Position numbers and translations under genes: made by a program. Source: Polydactylus sextarius (lineage: Eukaryota > Chordata > Actinopteri > Polynemidae). Taken from it: a DNA stretch of 64,000 nucleotides. The stretch spans positions 2,350,501 to 2,414,500 of the forward strand of contig CM028917.1 in NCBI GenBank assembly GCA_016801845.1, in the 5' to 3' direction. Below, piece after piece: positions 26,201 through 39,393 of the stretch. The notes beneath the pieces are model-generated. The model was given only the letters and a program-made list of their open reading frames with translations. It was not told where the DNA came from and did no database searches. Within the stretch, counting starts at the first letter, position 1. Each line of letters starts with the position of its first letter.

Positions 26201-29200
26201 AAGCTTCTTTTATTCTGACAACAACATTCAAGATGACTAAGTCCTGAAGCCCCCAGTGAATAAACACATCAAACACCAGTACACAGTTTGGATATGCAGC
26301 CCACAAAGTCCCACATTGGAATATAATGAGGTAGAGTCTGCCTGCGTGTTAGTTTCACATGATTGTGTCACTTCAGCATGAGCACCTGTTACTGCCACCA
26401 CGTCTACACGTAGCCAGGTATTTACAGAAACAGACATTTCCCCCTCTCTGTTATCAAAACTATCCTCGTTCACACCAGATCATATTCCAAAAGTATTAAT
26501 TTACACGAATCCGCATGAATACGTCGTCAATGTATTATGGGCATGCCAAACCTGGAGGTGATAGTGTAACGAGACACATAAAGCCATGTTAGCCAATCAG
26601 AATCTATATACAAATGTTGCCCACCTGATGCTGATTGCTGACGCTAAAACTATTAAAAATTCTGTTGTTCTCCATCTACATGCTGACATTTCCCAAATCT
26701 CCGCTTTGGCTGGAGGTTTCAGAAATTGTCTTCAGTGATTTAAACCTCAGTTTTAGTGTAAATGAAAGGCAAAAAATGCATTTGGTATATCATTGTTTTT
26801 CTAGATACTCTGCAATGTGTAAACGTGGCATGAATAGTCGTTAGACTATCGATAGACCCATAGATGTTTTTATGACTCAACTTTGGTTCGCGCCGAACAC
26901 GTGGCCACTTTTCAAAACTTCTTTCTGTTTATTCCTCTCAAAAAGATTTTTCGTTTCTTGCCGCCAAGTCTTATTTCGGTTTTCCCCGTTGATCAGTTTA
27001 TTTCACAGTTGGATTTTACATTTTTCATTTATGCAGATTACAGCAGCACAGAAACAGAGAGGCCCTCCCACGTGGCTCATTGTTTCAACTCAAAACTGAG
27101 GTGTTTCCTAATTAGAGCAACATAGGACACCCAATTCAGTAATTTGCCAAAGAAATAACACTCAGTGAAAGTCACAGGGCACAATGTTTTTATTTTTGGC
27201 TGTATTTACTATGTTTTTTCATTAGCTCACTTCAAAACTGTAAAACTGTTACCAGAATTGTGTTTTTGGAGGTTTACTCTTCATCTTCCAGGATATTGCT
27301 GTTTGCAGCATGTGACTGATCAAACATGAGCAAACTACTATGATTATCATGTGTCCCAGTGTTAAACACTAGTGGGTGACTGTGGTTCAGGTTCAACAAG
27401 TTGTTCAGTCTTTGGACGGTTGGCGGTTCAGTCCCATCTCTTCAAGTTCATATGCGAACCCTGAGGTGCTTGTATTGATGAATATAATCATAAACCCAGC
27501 TCATTCTCCATTTTATAAAAAGCTCTTGTTTGTTGTGTTAAACTCAAGCCACGGACATTGGGAGCAAATTAAAAATAGATGTCACAATAAAAAGGCTTTG
27601 ACAGTGTTACAGCTAAAAAAATATATAAAGTGAAAATGGGGGTGCACCACTGCTGAGGTCACATCAGGGAAAGCCAGAGGGGGTTTTCCAGTCTCTGAAC
27701 TCTGGTACTCTCCTGACAGACCTCCTCTGTCACGATCTGTGCACCACGCGCCACACAATCTTCTGCAAACAGTGATGCCATTTTCAAGAGAAAATCAGTT
27801 AGTAGGCGGTTCTTTGTTGTTTTTCACAAGAGCAGGAGCCTGGACTACAGCCAGAAGGACACCAACACTGTAACCCTGAAAACACAGAATTAACCCTGGA
27901 GGTACCAGGCTAACGTCCGCATCGGCTCTGTTGCAAAGATGATCCTTGTTCAGGAAGTATCTAAGTCTGAAAAAAAAAAAAAGTTTGAGTTTAATTGGTT
28001 CACAAAGGCCACTAAATATTTCAGCACAGAGACTTTCAATCTGTCTGAGAATATTGAAAGAACTGAGTGATCACTTATTTGTTTTGTTGTAAATTTTTAA
28101 TCACGCTTTTTAAAAAATGTTTTCAGCCTCATGGTTGGAGGTGTTTCCTTTTTCCTTTAAGCACTGGTGGATGTAACAACAGGAATGTCCTGTATGTGAA
28201 CCCGAATCCATGGTTAGAAGGAAGAAGTGGCTTTACATTACACAACAGCAGCAGCTGGTGGATACAATTCAGTGTCTGTGAGACATATACAAACCGTGCT
28301 GTGTCTCTTCTGTCCCTTCTATGTTCTCATAGGAAAGAAGACTTTGCAGTCTGGTCTATTATGTTGTTATTTTAACTTTGAGAGGGATGTGAAGACACCA
28401 GTGTTGGTTCACAGGTTTATGACAACTTTAAGTGAATTGTCCTTAAAAATGCCCCCTAATTGAACCCCTGAAATATTAGTAGATACTATAAGTTTCTCCA
28501 ACAACCAATAGGTTGAGATCAGTTTGGACGATGGGGCTGATTTGTTCATTTTTATCTTTGACAATTTTCTCCTCTTGCCTCTTTTTAATATTTGTCTCAC
28601 TACAGGCAGTAGTTTATGCTAAATGGGAAATCTAAATTGCATCCAGCCAGTTTATCAGTCACACCTGTTCTAAATCAGATCATCTGCTGCAGAGAAAAAG
28701 GTTCGTCCTCACTTGATCTGTTTTCACTCTGCAGATGTTTTTCAGGGGACGAGTCGAACATTTGACTCTCCTCTGAGCAGAACACCTGGATCTTGTGCAG
28801 AGCGACTTGAATGTTTTGATGAGCAATTTGCCTTCATTCTCCTCCTGTCTGATTTCAGTTCACAGACATACTATAAGCACAATGCTCCAGTTAATTGCCA
28901 CAAGTCAGTATGCAGTCAGCTGCTGGCAGCTGTGTGCAACGGCATCTTCATCCAGTCCGTCAAAGCAAAGCCTCCACTGCTGTGGAGAGTCCCAGAGCGT
29001 GCGATGGTCTCGCAACAAAACACATGCAAAAAATAAATAAATAAAACCTTGTTTGTTGGATTTTTTGTCTGTTAGAAAGTTTGCTGTTTTCCCATCACAG
29101 TTTTAACTTTGTACAGAGTTCAGCTCAGAGCCAACGGGCTGTGAAGACGTTGTCACACACAACGCTGCGCTCTGATCCCCTGATTCCTCGCTGATGCTCC

Positions 29201-29417
29201 TGCAGTCCCTCACATTACTTCACCAAACTGACCTGCTCCAACACACACACACTCATCTCTGTCTGCTGTCTACGTCACATCTTTTTTATTCTCGCCTGCA
29301 AGGACGAACAGAGAGTCAAGATACACATTTAAGATATTGCAGTGATGCATATTGCAGAGTCACTGCAGTGGATAAATGACAACAGCTCTGATGTACTTGA
29401 CTTTACTGAATGAGTCC
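23201..29417. other. Noncoding DNA, no gene recognised
   Basis: AT-rich with short A runs at about 25,717-25,740 and 25,875. The segment 25,300-25,460 is a smooth non-repetitive block with text such as CTCATAAGAGCCATAAGTGC that could be a conserved noncoding element. A SINE-like fragment lies at 27,370-27,475. Confidence 0.5.
27370..27475 (+). repeat. tRNA-derived SINE-like fragment
   Basis: TGTGGTTCAGGTTCAACAAG resembles an A-box region. GGTTGGCGGTTCAGTCCCAT matches the B-box surroundings (GGTTGGCGGTTCGATCCC) of common fish tRNA-derived SINEs. The 3' body is not clear. Confidence 0.5.
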
Positions 29418-30605
29418 CAGGGCAGGTTCACACCTAAAGGTCTGATTCACAAAATGAACTAATGCCACAAGTGATACATTGTGTCCATTTTCTCACTGGT
29501 TCATGGTCATAAAGACAAAACTCAAATTGTTCCACACGGTCAGCTGGGAGAACAGACTGGTGTTGGTTATAGAAAATGACCAGGACCTGTTTATTTTCAC
29601 ATTGATGTGGAGCATTTCAGCAAACTAGCTCACATGAACGTCTGCCATTAGTTGGTGTGTTAATGGATTTGTTTAGGTGAAGTGCTGCCATCAGGTGACA
29701 GCAGGTTGAGATGAAATTTTACAGCAACCTGAAACAATAATAATGTGTTTAATATTAATAACAGCTCTGACCCAGGCACCAAAACAGGAAGTGAAAATGA
29801 CTTTAAACCAATGATATGAGACATTCAATGATACGGTTCCTGTGATCGGTTCTAATGGCGGTCACACCAGAAATGAACTGGTCCATGGTTCAAATGAAAG
29901 CAGTCCAAGATCATCCGTGTGTCTTAAATCACATACCTCCATACTTACACTTACTATTTTAAGTGCACAAGTATGTTCACGCTTACAAGTATGGCAAAAG
30001 TGTACAGTTAATACCCAGATGGTTTACTCATAATGGTCAAAAGGTTGAGGTTGAACGATGGACCCTTCTCACCCTCAATGAGCGCCATCTTGGCTAGGTA
30101 GTAGAAGGGGAGGGACGGCAGCGGTGGCATAATTGCATGAAACAGGGGATCCACTCAAGCAAACAGCAGCACTAGTAAGGCTTTTTCTCTTGGTTATAAT
30201 TGAAAACAAGACGGCAGACATCTTGACGGCTGACAGTCACAATCAAATCGGCGATTGATGTTCCGTTCGGTGAAACTTCACTATTAAAAAGAAGAGGAAG
30301 AGGAAGACATTGTGATTGTCATTTCCAGTAAGTACACAACAATTTGAGACAGTGTACCCTGTCGAAATGTGTGCACTACGGAAGTAAGCACGTAGTGTAT
30401 GTAGTATTAACGTAGTATAACATACTAATGGAAGTATCCAAATTGAGACACATGTCTTGGAGGTGGACCAGAGAGTCATTGTTCTGGTCCAGTCCAGAGT
30501 TTGAGTCCAGTGTTGGAAGTAAACAGAATGTACCGTACCGAGCGGAAGGTGGTGGGGTGCTCCAGGGTTTGGTTCAGACTAAAGAAGGTTGATGTGAACG
30601 CACCC
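29418..30605. mobile_element. Decayed DNA transposon-like element with a nested insertion
   Basis: The outer ends are AGGGCAGGTTCACA on the left and, inverted, AGGGTGCGTTCACA on the right. The arms contain related TGGTCCA and GTCTTGG text in opposite orientation. This is the look of a fish hAT-type non-autonomous copy, but I find no target duplication. The middle (29,918-30,452) is a separate inverted-repeat unit. Confidence 0.4.
29918..30452. mobile_element. Inner TGTGTCT...AGACACA inverted-repeat element
   Basis: Begins TGTGTCTTAAATCACATAC and, inverted from the right, TGTGTCTCAATTTGGATAC. Both ends continue into short TACTT/AGTA motifs. About 535 bp with no protein frame. It is similar in style to the elac2-intron element at 47,096. 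Confidence 0.45.
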
Positions 30606-30744
30606 TAATATTGAATGTTTACACAAGTAGCAAACAGAAAAATAAAATATATCAAAAGTTGTTGAGCCATGAATATTAAAACTAAATTACAGTAAAAGAC
30701 ACAGAGTGGTTGGGACAATGAGGATCCACTAAGTTGTTGGTACC

Positions 30745-30850
30745 TTGCTCAAGGATACCTCAATGGGACCCGGCAGCTAGTGGATTCAAACTGGGAACCT
30801 TCTGGACCCATTCTGCCTCCTTAGCCACCAGACCCCTAATCCATTGTTAT
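30745..30850 (-). repeat. tRNA-derived SINE-like fragment
   Basis: On the minus strand, GGTGGCTAAGGAGGCAGA reads as an A-box region and CAGTTTGAATCC as a B-box. They are followed by CCTTGAGCAAGGTACC, a phrase typical of fish SINE bodies just after the tRNA head. Confidence 0.55.
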
Positions 30851-32442
30851 GATACAATAAATGACCCAAAGATTGACCACAGGGTTTCCTGGGTACATTC
30901 TTTTTAACTTGTATTTCTTTACTTTTCACCAGAATGATCAACAGGCTTCTTCTTTGGAGCACAGTGCAGGTTACTGAAGAAATCCAATGTTGAAGTCTCA
31001 TCTCGAATTTTGAAGTTTGGATACATGAGGATGAGGGATGAGGCACAATAACTTGATTCAGGCTTGAATAACATTTCACAGCAGTTTTTTTTAACTTGTC
31101 CACAACCACGCTCTGACTCAGGTCACTGACAACACTCATTATTATATAACTGCCTGAATCAATATAATAAACATATGAGCATATGTTTATGTACTCTCAT
31201 TTTATATGCATTAATGTTTTTAAGAGAGATGAAGACATAAGAACTGAGATGTTCTGGAAGTGCCAGCATGAATAATAATAATGTAGAGAACCACTCAAAT
31301 AAAAGCCTCAGTTAACGAGGGCTGTAAAATCTGTCCAATATGAGGATAATATAACGATCACTTACATGCTGTTAAATGAACACTGTCCCGACCGGAGCAG
31401 CCTCTCCTCCTCCGTCTGCGGTGAGTGGCCTGCGATGATTTATGATTTTAGAACTTAAGGGTGCCATATGGAACATTCAGTTAACTCTTGTTGTGAATGA
31501 TCCTGATGGCCGCTAAGTGAATTACAGTCAGCTCATGTTTCATAGGCTCATAGAAACATCCTGAGCATCAAACACTGACAAGACTGAACAGGACGAGAAA
31601 ATATAAATATTTAAAAAAAAAAGTCCACACACAGATTAGGAATGTACTGGTACAATCAAACAAGCATATGTTTACTAGAGTCAGGCAATATTTTATTTTT
31701 ATGAATTAATTCATATTACCGTTGATGTGCTTCATTCACGGGCTTGATGTCTCTGATGAGTGGACAGAGAGACGTGTTTATTTTGGTGTGTCTAATTTGC
31801 TCAGACAGGGTTTTAACCAGAGCCATAACACTCTGGTTTTAACTGTCTTGGGACGTTGTCAGAAAACTAACATCAGAAAACACTGATGTTAGTGTTTTGT
31901 TTTGTTGCACTTTAACAATTTAACAAGTTAGTTCCATATATTAATTCTTGTGTGAAAACAAAGACGCTCTACATGTTAAAGCATGAAAATTAAAAAAAAT
32001 AAAATAAAATTAAGTTAATCAAGTTAAGTTAAAAACTTTTATGAAACTAACATTCATGTTAAAAGAGTCAGAGCAGCTCAGGTTCATAAGTAAACAATAG
32101 TAGACGAACAAAGACATTTTGTTTTGGTTGTAATTTGTAAGATGGTTAAATAAAAAGGGGATTATTTGCTCATCACTAGTTGCTCTGGACCTTCGACTTC
32201 ATCTAGAAATCTTTGAATCTTTTGACCTTTAAATATCAAGTTTAAGAAATCCTTGTTATAAATGAATGTATGTTTGAATCTCCAGTGGAGACACGGTTAA
32301 AATGGTCTTTGTGACATTTCACTAGGATGTATATAATACAATCAGTTAACAATGTTGAACTAATCCATTCTTGTCAGATATAATGCAGTGTATCATGTAT
32401 TGTATGATAACGCTAATGATGTGTACTTGACACATCTGGATC

Positions 32443-32454
32443 GCCCCCTGGTGG
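32443..32454 (-). promoter_or_regulatory. CTCF-like motif
   Basis: GCCCCCTGGTGG followed by CGGCAG, so the reverse strand reads CTGCCGCCACCAGGGGGCGA. This is the best CTCF match in the window, including the flanking bases. Confidence 0.45.
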
Positions 32455-34719
32455 CGGCAGTACAGATCTTTACAGATGTGACGTGGTCCAAACTGAAGCA
32501 TCATTAAACACACATTTGTTTGCATGTTTCTGATCAGTTTGGTTTGAATTCAATACTTAATGGCTGGCCACGAATCCCAGACTCGAAATACAAATATATC
32601 ATACAAGTATATTGTATATAATTAGTTGATGATAATGAACAAACATCAGTAACATTAGATGTGATGTAAACTGTCATATTCTTACTGTACATACATACAG
32701 TACCTTTAAAGTGCCTTTAAAACCTTTAAAATTAAAAGTTAGCCTGCATCGTGTTTATTAAGCAGTGCAGCTTTATCTCTCTCCTAAATGTCACCTCGGT
32801 GGAGATGTGGAGTACGAGCTTGTTACATCTTGTTCTTTGTCATTTTCTCCTGTATTACATGCATTTTTGAAAAAGCTGACATTCATCAGCGTTCCCCACA
32901 GCATCAGCTACAAACCACATCTGTGTCAGTCACCAGCTCTCAAACACGAAACTGAGAGAGTCTGGAGCGGCAGCCCAGATTTTTCCTCCATGAACAAAAC
33001 ATCAAAAAATAAAAATGAGAAGCTTGACCCAAAAAAAGAAGCTGTCTGATAATCCTCAGCTTGAGTGATATTTTGAGGAGAATCTCCCTGATCCACACAA
33101 ACTCTCATGGGAACTTCATTTCACAATTTAAGAATAATATATGAAAAGCATCTTCTGCTGTTTGGCAATTCACTTGGTTCATCCTCAGCGAGTCTTTATC
33201 TGAATGTCAAAATAACAAATACACAAGAAAAAAAAAAAGAAAGAAAAATGAGTGTTTATCCAGCTCTCCGTGTAAAAACAAAGATTCTCCCTGCCTCCTC
33301 GTTTTCTCGTTACCTTCGTCTTATGTGTTTTTGAAACAAAGCAGCATTCAGGGTGATGTTTGTGTCGACCACTTGTGAATATGAGAACAGCTGAGCCTTT
33401 TCTGAGGGAAGGATCTTTACTTTATTCACATGCAGGACCAGGTGAGCGTCCGAGCCTCCTGAGCTTTCTCTCTCAGACAGTGTGTTAATGCAGAGCAGCC
33501 ATGCCGGGGTGTGGAGGTGGAGGGAGGTGAACCCAGGCACAGCTACATGGAATATTAATGTCCTGTGTCCTTTTCTTGCACTACAGCCACTTCACCACAA
33601 AGTATTTTTAAAATTCTTTAAGATTTGGCTTCAGATGTTTGATCTCCATTTAGTTGATTTTTTCTTATACAACTGACTGAAGGAGGGGTGAGGCTCTCAA
33701 TTCGGCCCCTCCTTTGGCTTTAGAGAGCTTTACAGCCGATGGATAAAGGTGTCTGAGCGGCCTGAATGAAGACGAATTGATGCGAGTTGACAGCTGACGG
33801 ACAGTAATGCAGGAATAGCCGCTCAGATCAGCGGAGATAGATTGTCTGCCCACAATTACCGACCTGTCCGTGTGACGGTGCCAGGACTCTGACCTCCAAT
33901 CTGAGAGGCTCTGGGGCCCCTGTGCCTCCTCTTTTTTCTCTTCACACAAGTCCCCTCAGATTAGCTCACACTTTGATTCCTGCCAGAGCAGAAAGGGGCT
34001 GCACTCTGAATCAGCATCCAGGCAGAAAATGCGAAGAGAGGCGGCAGGCTGCATAATTGACTTTGGATTGAAGCAGAGGATTCAGGTGGAGGAGGTGTAT
34101 CTGATTAGTAGCGTCCCGCTCTGTTCAGATCCATCTCTCTTCATTCCACACTGAATAAACAGTGACAAACATGGATAACACAGGTGCCTGTTAGTTTGAC
34201 AATGTTATATTTTAATGACTTCTTTCTCATCCACAGTTAAGTCTGGTCTGATCTTTCTCCTTTGCTCCTACTTTTAAAAAGAAGACAAACTCCTCTTCAC
34301 ACCTCAGAGCTAACGGCTGCCACACTGTCCATTTGCTCCATTGTTTTATATTGAACTGAACAAAATGAGAAATTAAGACAACAAACAGATCAAACCTTGA
34401 CCAAGGCCAAACAGTCCTGTCTGTCAGAGCCACTGCATTATCTGTATGAAATTGCTGAAAAACCAAACTATAAAAATGAAGCCATTACATCTCAGGTACA
34501 CGCTCGGCCATCTTGTGCCAATGACGTTATTTGGAATCTGCTTAGTAGCGACCAGGTGTCACAAGTCCCACTATTTTGAACACACATCAGTGTGATGGCA
34601 ACAACCTAAAATGACAAAACTATTTTAACTAAAATGTATTTGCTGTGATATTGCTGTTTTAGTTTGATTCCACCTGTTGACATGGTGAGAACAGGAGTTA
34701 GTATCTATCCTACAGCTGA

Positions 34720-34731
34720 CCACCAGGGGGC
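34720..34731 (+). promoter_or_regulatory. CTCF-like motif
   Basis: CCACCAGGGGGC followed by GA, as in strong CTCF sites. It is oriented opposite to the site at 32,443. Confidence 0.4.
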
Positions 34732-37589
34732 GATCGAGATGTTCTTAGAGCTACCATGCTATGGTACAAACTCACAGACCTCAACGCAAACGTTTTTACA
34801 TCATACATACTTGATGCCTTGAGGAAGGACAGTGACAAAAACTGACTGTCCAAAATGTCGTGGATTCCTCACAGGGCCACAGTCCTCCACCTCCACCCAC
34901 AAATGTACCCGCTCAATAAAAGAAACACTTGTAGCAGTTAATTCATATCTATGTTCTTACCCTTGCATTAAAGTATAGAGCAGTTCATATGGAGTATCAT
35001 GTGCTAATGCTCCATTACATTTTATTACAAAGTCAAGATCCAACTGTAGCCGCACTTAAAAAAAATTGTAACCATTGTATCTGGCAAAATAAACTGTGAT
35101 TAGATTTTTTTCCCCAAAATCATTCAGCCCTTCATACAACTGATTTAAAGTTGGTTGGAGGTTATATCTCTAAAATGGCAGGAAAATAATGACGCTTTAA
35201 AACATCCAATGAAAAGTCTGTGGATCCCTGTTGATTGAGCAACATGACAAAGAAGTAACTAATGAGCCGGAGAAGCTGCTGGTGCTTTTTCACAATCTAT
35301 GAGTTCTGCTCTCACACGGCCACCGTTGTGTGGGGGAACCTTTTCATGGCCAACGGGCTTCATTAGTCGCCAACAGACTCAACGCTAACAAGGGAAAAAG
35401 GCCTTGATGATTTGGATTCTCATCACCGACTATAACGCAGTTAAGAACAACACAAAGTTGTCCAGCGACCAGAAGTTTGAAACGTACCTGCAGGTCCGAA
35501 GAACTTTTTCATTGCTTCAACTTTAATTCAGCAATTTCCAGTTTGCCTCTGAATAAAACGGTTTACATCATCTACACAAACAGCCCGATTTAGTTTTAGT
35601 ATGTTAATCACTACAAACATGAGAAACCAACATAAATTAATGCAAATAAATTCTAATAATCCTCAGTTATCCTCTGCAGTCTGAGACCTCAAAAAAGCCA
35701 GTGGATCCTCAGGTGGTTTTTGTACATGCAGCATGATAAATGCATTGGAGCGGTGCCCTCAGTATTCATTTGCGGTGGTCCATCCCCGGTCAACTGATGA
35801 TTAGGTCTATCATTCTGACTCTGAAATGCTTGTGTCAAAACCCATTTCTGCCCCTTCCCTGTTATCGTCCTGTGATAGCGGTGCCTCGGCAGCAGAAGGC
35901 CGCCCTAAATGGACTCTGTGCTTCAGAGGCGACGCGTCTTCATCTCGCCGCGTCACACTCCAGAAAATAGGCTAATCGCCAGCCAGCCGCTAAACCCGCT
36001 AATCTCTGAAAGCTCACATTTACTTCAGAGTTGTGGCGTGTGTCTTATCTGAGGAGAGGGGGATCCTCTCAGTGCAAGAGTCGCTCTTACCTTCAGCCTT
36101 GAATTTCAGAGCTGAACTCACTGTTTTTACTGTAAACAGGAGGCTGCAGGTGAAACTATGGAAAACAACGTAAATGTTTCCTCTGAGGGCCTTTCATCTT
36201 TAGAAGTTAAAGGTCAGGCTTCTGAAATCAAAGTGCACTCATGCCTGCAGACTGCGCGTGGGACTGAGCATGTATTTCATGTCAGAACAAGAAAACAAAC
36301 TAGATTTAAAGAGCTTCCCACATTGAGCGAATGCTGCAGCATTGTCTCTGTCTGCTGGTGGGTTTTAATGAAACGGTTGACCCCTGTCAGGGATCAGATC
36401 CTCTCGTCTCCTCCTCATCCCTGCAGCCGCGGCTCCCTCAAGTGGCAGGAGATTATAAGTCGCTGTTCTTGAGCTTATCACCACGTTGGCTGCTTTTTTC
36501 CCTTCAGGCCTCACTGAGCTCAGTGTGATGAGGACTGATGGGCCACTGAAGCCCCCATGTGGACTGAAGTGGAAATTTTCACTGCTGCTGTGGTCCTGAG
36601 CCTCTGCTGCACTTAACAGATTACATCTTCCATTACATCATTTTTCAGAAAAGTGGATTTGAAGCAGAGTAAGAATTTTTTTTGAGCCTCAAACTCAGAA
36701 AAACCACTGTAATACCAACAGTAGTAGGTTCTCATCAAGAATAAACCGATTTTCTTCCTATTGTGAATCTAAAATATGATAAGTGACAAACACAAAGCTG
36801 GAGGCTTTTATAAGCATTAATAATAATGATAATAATAATAATTAATACAATTTATTTGTAAGAGCTTTTACAGGTCCTCAAAGACACTTTACATCACATA
36901 CATCAAGCAAACTAAAAAAAAAAAGATTTAGAAGAAAAATAGCAATAAAGTAAAACAGCACAAGAATAGAAATAAGTCAATATGGACAGTTATATCAATA
37001 TCAATATGGAAAATCCAATTGAAAAAGGTGGGTTTTGAGCATGGTCTTGAAGGTATATTGGTGTGTGCAGAGGTGGATCGGTTTGGAGAGCGAGTTCCAG
37101 AGGGAGGGGGCGGCAATGGAAAAAGCATTACATAAATATTTAACTGCATAAATGGTTCATAACACACTGTAATGTAGTTATATACATAAGACGTTTATAT
37201 TATTTCAACTGTTAATAAATTAATAAATTAATAAATTATCATCTATTTATAGAGCAGCCAGCCAGTCACTGATATCCACTTACAGCTGTATTATTGTGCA
37301 TTATAAGGTGTGATGTCAAATTAAATTTTTAACTATTATTATTTTTTTTTTTTTTTTCATATTTACTAGTTATTAATGATAGACTGGACTTTAAGTAAAG
37401 TGTCATTCTGATACAAACCTGAGCTGAATCAGCCACAGAAACATTGAGTTTTAACTTTTACCAACAACAGTGTTAACATGCTTAAATACTAACATTTAGT
37501 CGACGTCTAACTGTCTTAGCTGAGTGCATTAGCATGCTAACATTGACTAATAAGTAATTTGTCTAATACGTACTAATAAGTCAAATGAG

Positions 37590-38619
37590 CAGTGGTGGAA
37601 AGAGTACTGACAATCTGTACTTAGGTAGAGGCATTGTTACATGACTGAAATATTATTCAGCTACAAGTACTGGTGTAAACATATACTCAAGTAAAAGTAT
37701 AAAGTATAAAGTATAAATAGTATAAAGTATAGTATATTATAAGTATAGTATAAAGTATTCCTCTAAACTATTACTAGTATTAGAGTATTACTTACTTTTT
37801 AATCGATATCGTATAATCGAATCATATAATTCATTCTTAACAGTCGTTCAAATGCTGGAAAACAAATAGACTCTTTTCTGTTAAATCCATTCAAATATTA
37901 TAAAATTCTCAATAAAACCGACAACAGGTTTATCAACAGTTGCTTGTGGGACACGTTTGGTTGCAGCTGCCAACGTCACATCCAGTAACCTGACTGGTTT
38001 ATTTGCTTGTTTGGTGTGGTGGCCTTTTTTTAACACAGTTCTCACATCATATGGTTCAATTTTGGATCTTTTTTTTTCATCTGTGCCTCATTGGCCTGTT
38101 TGCAATCTGTTAATAACTGATAACTGGCTGCAACAATAGCCGGCTTCACACTGTCGGGCCAAAGCCGAGCTAACCGAGCCAGTCGGGGCTAGTTGCTTTA
38201 ATACCATCTTGAGCCGGTGCTAACTGGTGCTGCCTTGGGGCCGTCTCAGGGCCCCCAGCTCCAGATTTCTGGCCCAACCAAAACTTTGGGCCACTAAGGC
38301 CATTTGTTTTTGTGTGCCTGAACCTCCCATCCTGTTTGAAAATGGGCAGTGCTGGTGACGTTTTCACAAACAGGGACTGGCTGAAGGCTAAAGGTAAAGC
38401 CGGCCTCAGACTGTATGGATCTACGTGTTGCCTGTAAATGCTGCTGGTTTCATGGGTGTGTTCATATAATAATGACTTGATTTATTGTTACATATCATAG
38501 ATCACAAACCATTATTTATATTTAATTACAAGTAAAATTACACAGTTAAATAAATACTTAAAAATTAATTACTTAATTACAGTAATTTGAGTAGATGTAA
38601 TTTGTTACTTCTACCACTG
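37590..38619. mobile_element. Non-autonomous hAT transposon, 1,030 bp
   Basis: Ends are CAGTGGTGGAAAGAGTACT and, inverted, CAGTGGTAGAAGTAACAAA. They are flanked by a perfect 8-bp duplication CAAATGAG at 37582-37589 and 38620-38627, diagnostic of hAT insertion. The subterminal AAGTAAAAGTATAAAGTA text is typical of a widespread fish hAT family. There is no transposase. A GC-rich block at 38,139-38,410 (starting GCCGGCTTCACACTG) looks like different material carried inside. Confidence 0.85.
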
Positions 38620-38978
38620 CAAATGAGAACGAGTCATTAGCTTGTCTTTTGTCCTAAATATATTCTAGTTTTTGTTCAGTTCTTTAAACCTGAATCTACA
38701 AACCTGACCAGCCACAAAATACTAATAATCAGGGAATTCCTTTTAAATCTTATGAATAAAATAAAGTTTTGAACTGATAATGTTTCACCAGTTATTAACA
38801 TTCACCCAGCGGGTACGATGATGTCTGGAGAAACATTTCTTATCAATCAATGTGAGACACTTCAGACATTTTCATCCTGGAGCCTCATGGTTGACATAAA
38901 AACTAAAAACACGTCTTAAGTAAACATGTTGTTGAGATTCGACATAATTATGTGAGACTGCAGACTGTGTGGCTCTGC

Positions 38979-38988
38979 TTTATTTATT
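38979..38988 (-). terminator. elac2 polyadenylation signals
   Basis: On the minus strand two overlapping AATAAA hexamers (AATAAATAAA) lie about 160 bases past the elac2 stop codon. This is a sensible 3'-UTR length. No other candidate lies closer. Confidence 0.6.
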
Positions 38989-39144
38989 TTAATGAAAACA
39001 AAAAACTGCATTCATCATGGTTAGTGCACCTATCACTCAAAGATCCATTACTGTTAGATCAAACCACACAAACCAAATAAAAATCTGCATTTAAATAAAA
39101 TAATCAGCTTCCACGTTAAAGTCCTTTTTCTCTGAGCTTGTGTG

Positions 39145-39393
39145 TTAATGGATTTTTTGTCTCTTTGTTTCCACACCGTGCGTCGTCTCCTCGTTCTGGT
39201 CTCGTTTGGCACCGCGACTGATCTCCGCTGCTGCGTTCGACCTCTGTTGGTTGTTCATCTCGAAGCTGCTTCCCCCCTGAAGTCTTAGCTCCCTCCTCTC
39301 TCTTTTCTCCACCATCTCTTCAATATCCTCAGCAAACAGGGTTTTAAGTACCGGAATGAGTCTGGGGAGGATTTTAAAGTCTCCAAAGTGAAT
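39145..39393 (-). CDS. elac2: elac2 terminal coding exon 23
   Basis: It starts at IHFGDFKILPRLIP after a CTCTCAG acceptor and matches the vertebrate ELAC2 C-terminus (GDF..LPKLIPPLKALFAGDIEEM). It continues through FAEDIEEMVEKRERREL and ends with a charged, probably disordered tail closing in KRQKIH and TAA at 39145-39147. Confidence 0.92.
   Translation of the reverse strand: MHFGDFKILPRLIPVLKTLFAEDIEEMVEKRERRELRLQGGSSFEMNNQQRSNAAAEISRGAKRDQNEETTHGVETKRQKIH

Larger units (their letters stand above)
30851..37581. other. Noncoding DNA, no gene recognised
   Basis: Mostly AT-rich. Two blocks stand out as GC-richer, non-repetitive sequence: 33,690-33,930 and 35,860-36,010. Both may be conserved noncoding elements. 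A small hairpin with 10-bp arms, CTAACATCAG and CTGATGTTAG, lies at 31,867-31,892. Confidence 0.5.

Noticed and set aside
30786..31139. 117-codon minus-strand open frame
   Set aside because: It overlaps the SINE-like fragment, matches no family I know, and has no supporting splice or promoter context. Length alone is within chance for AT-rich fish DNA.
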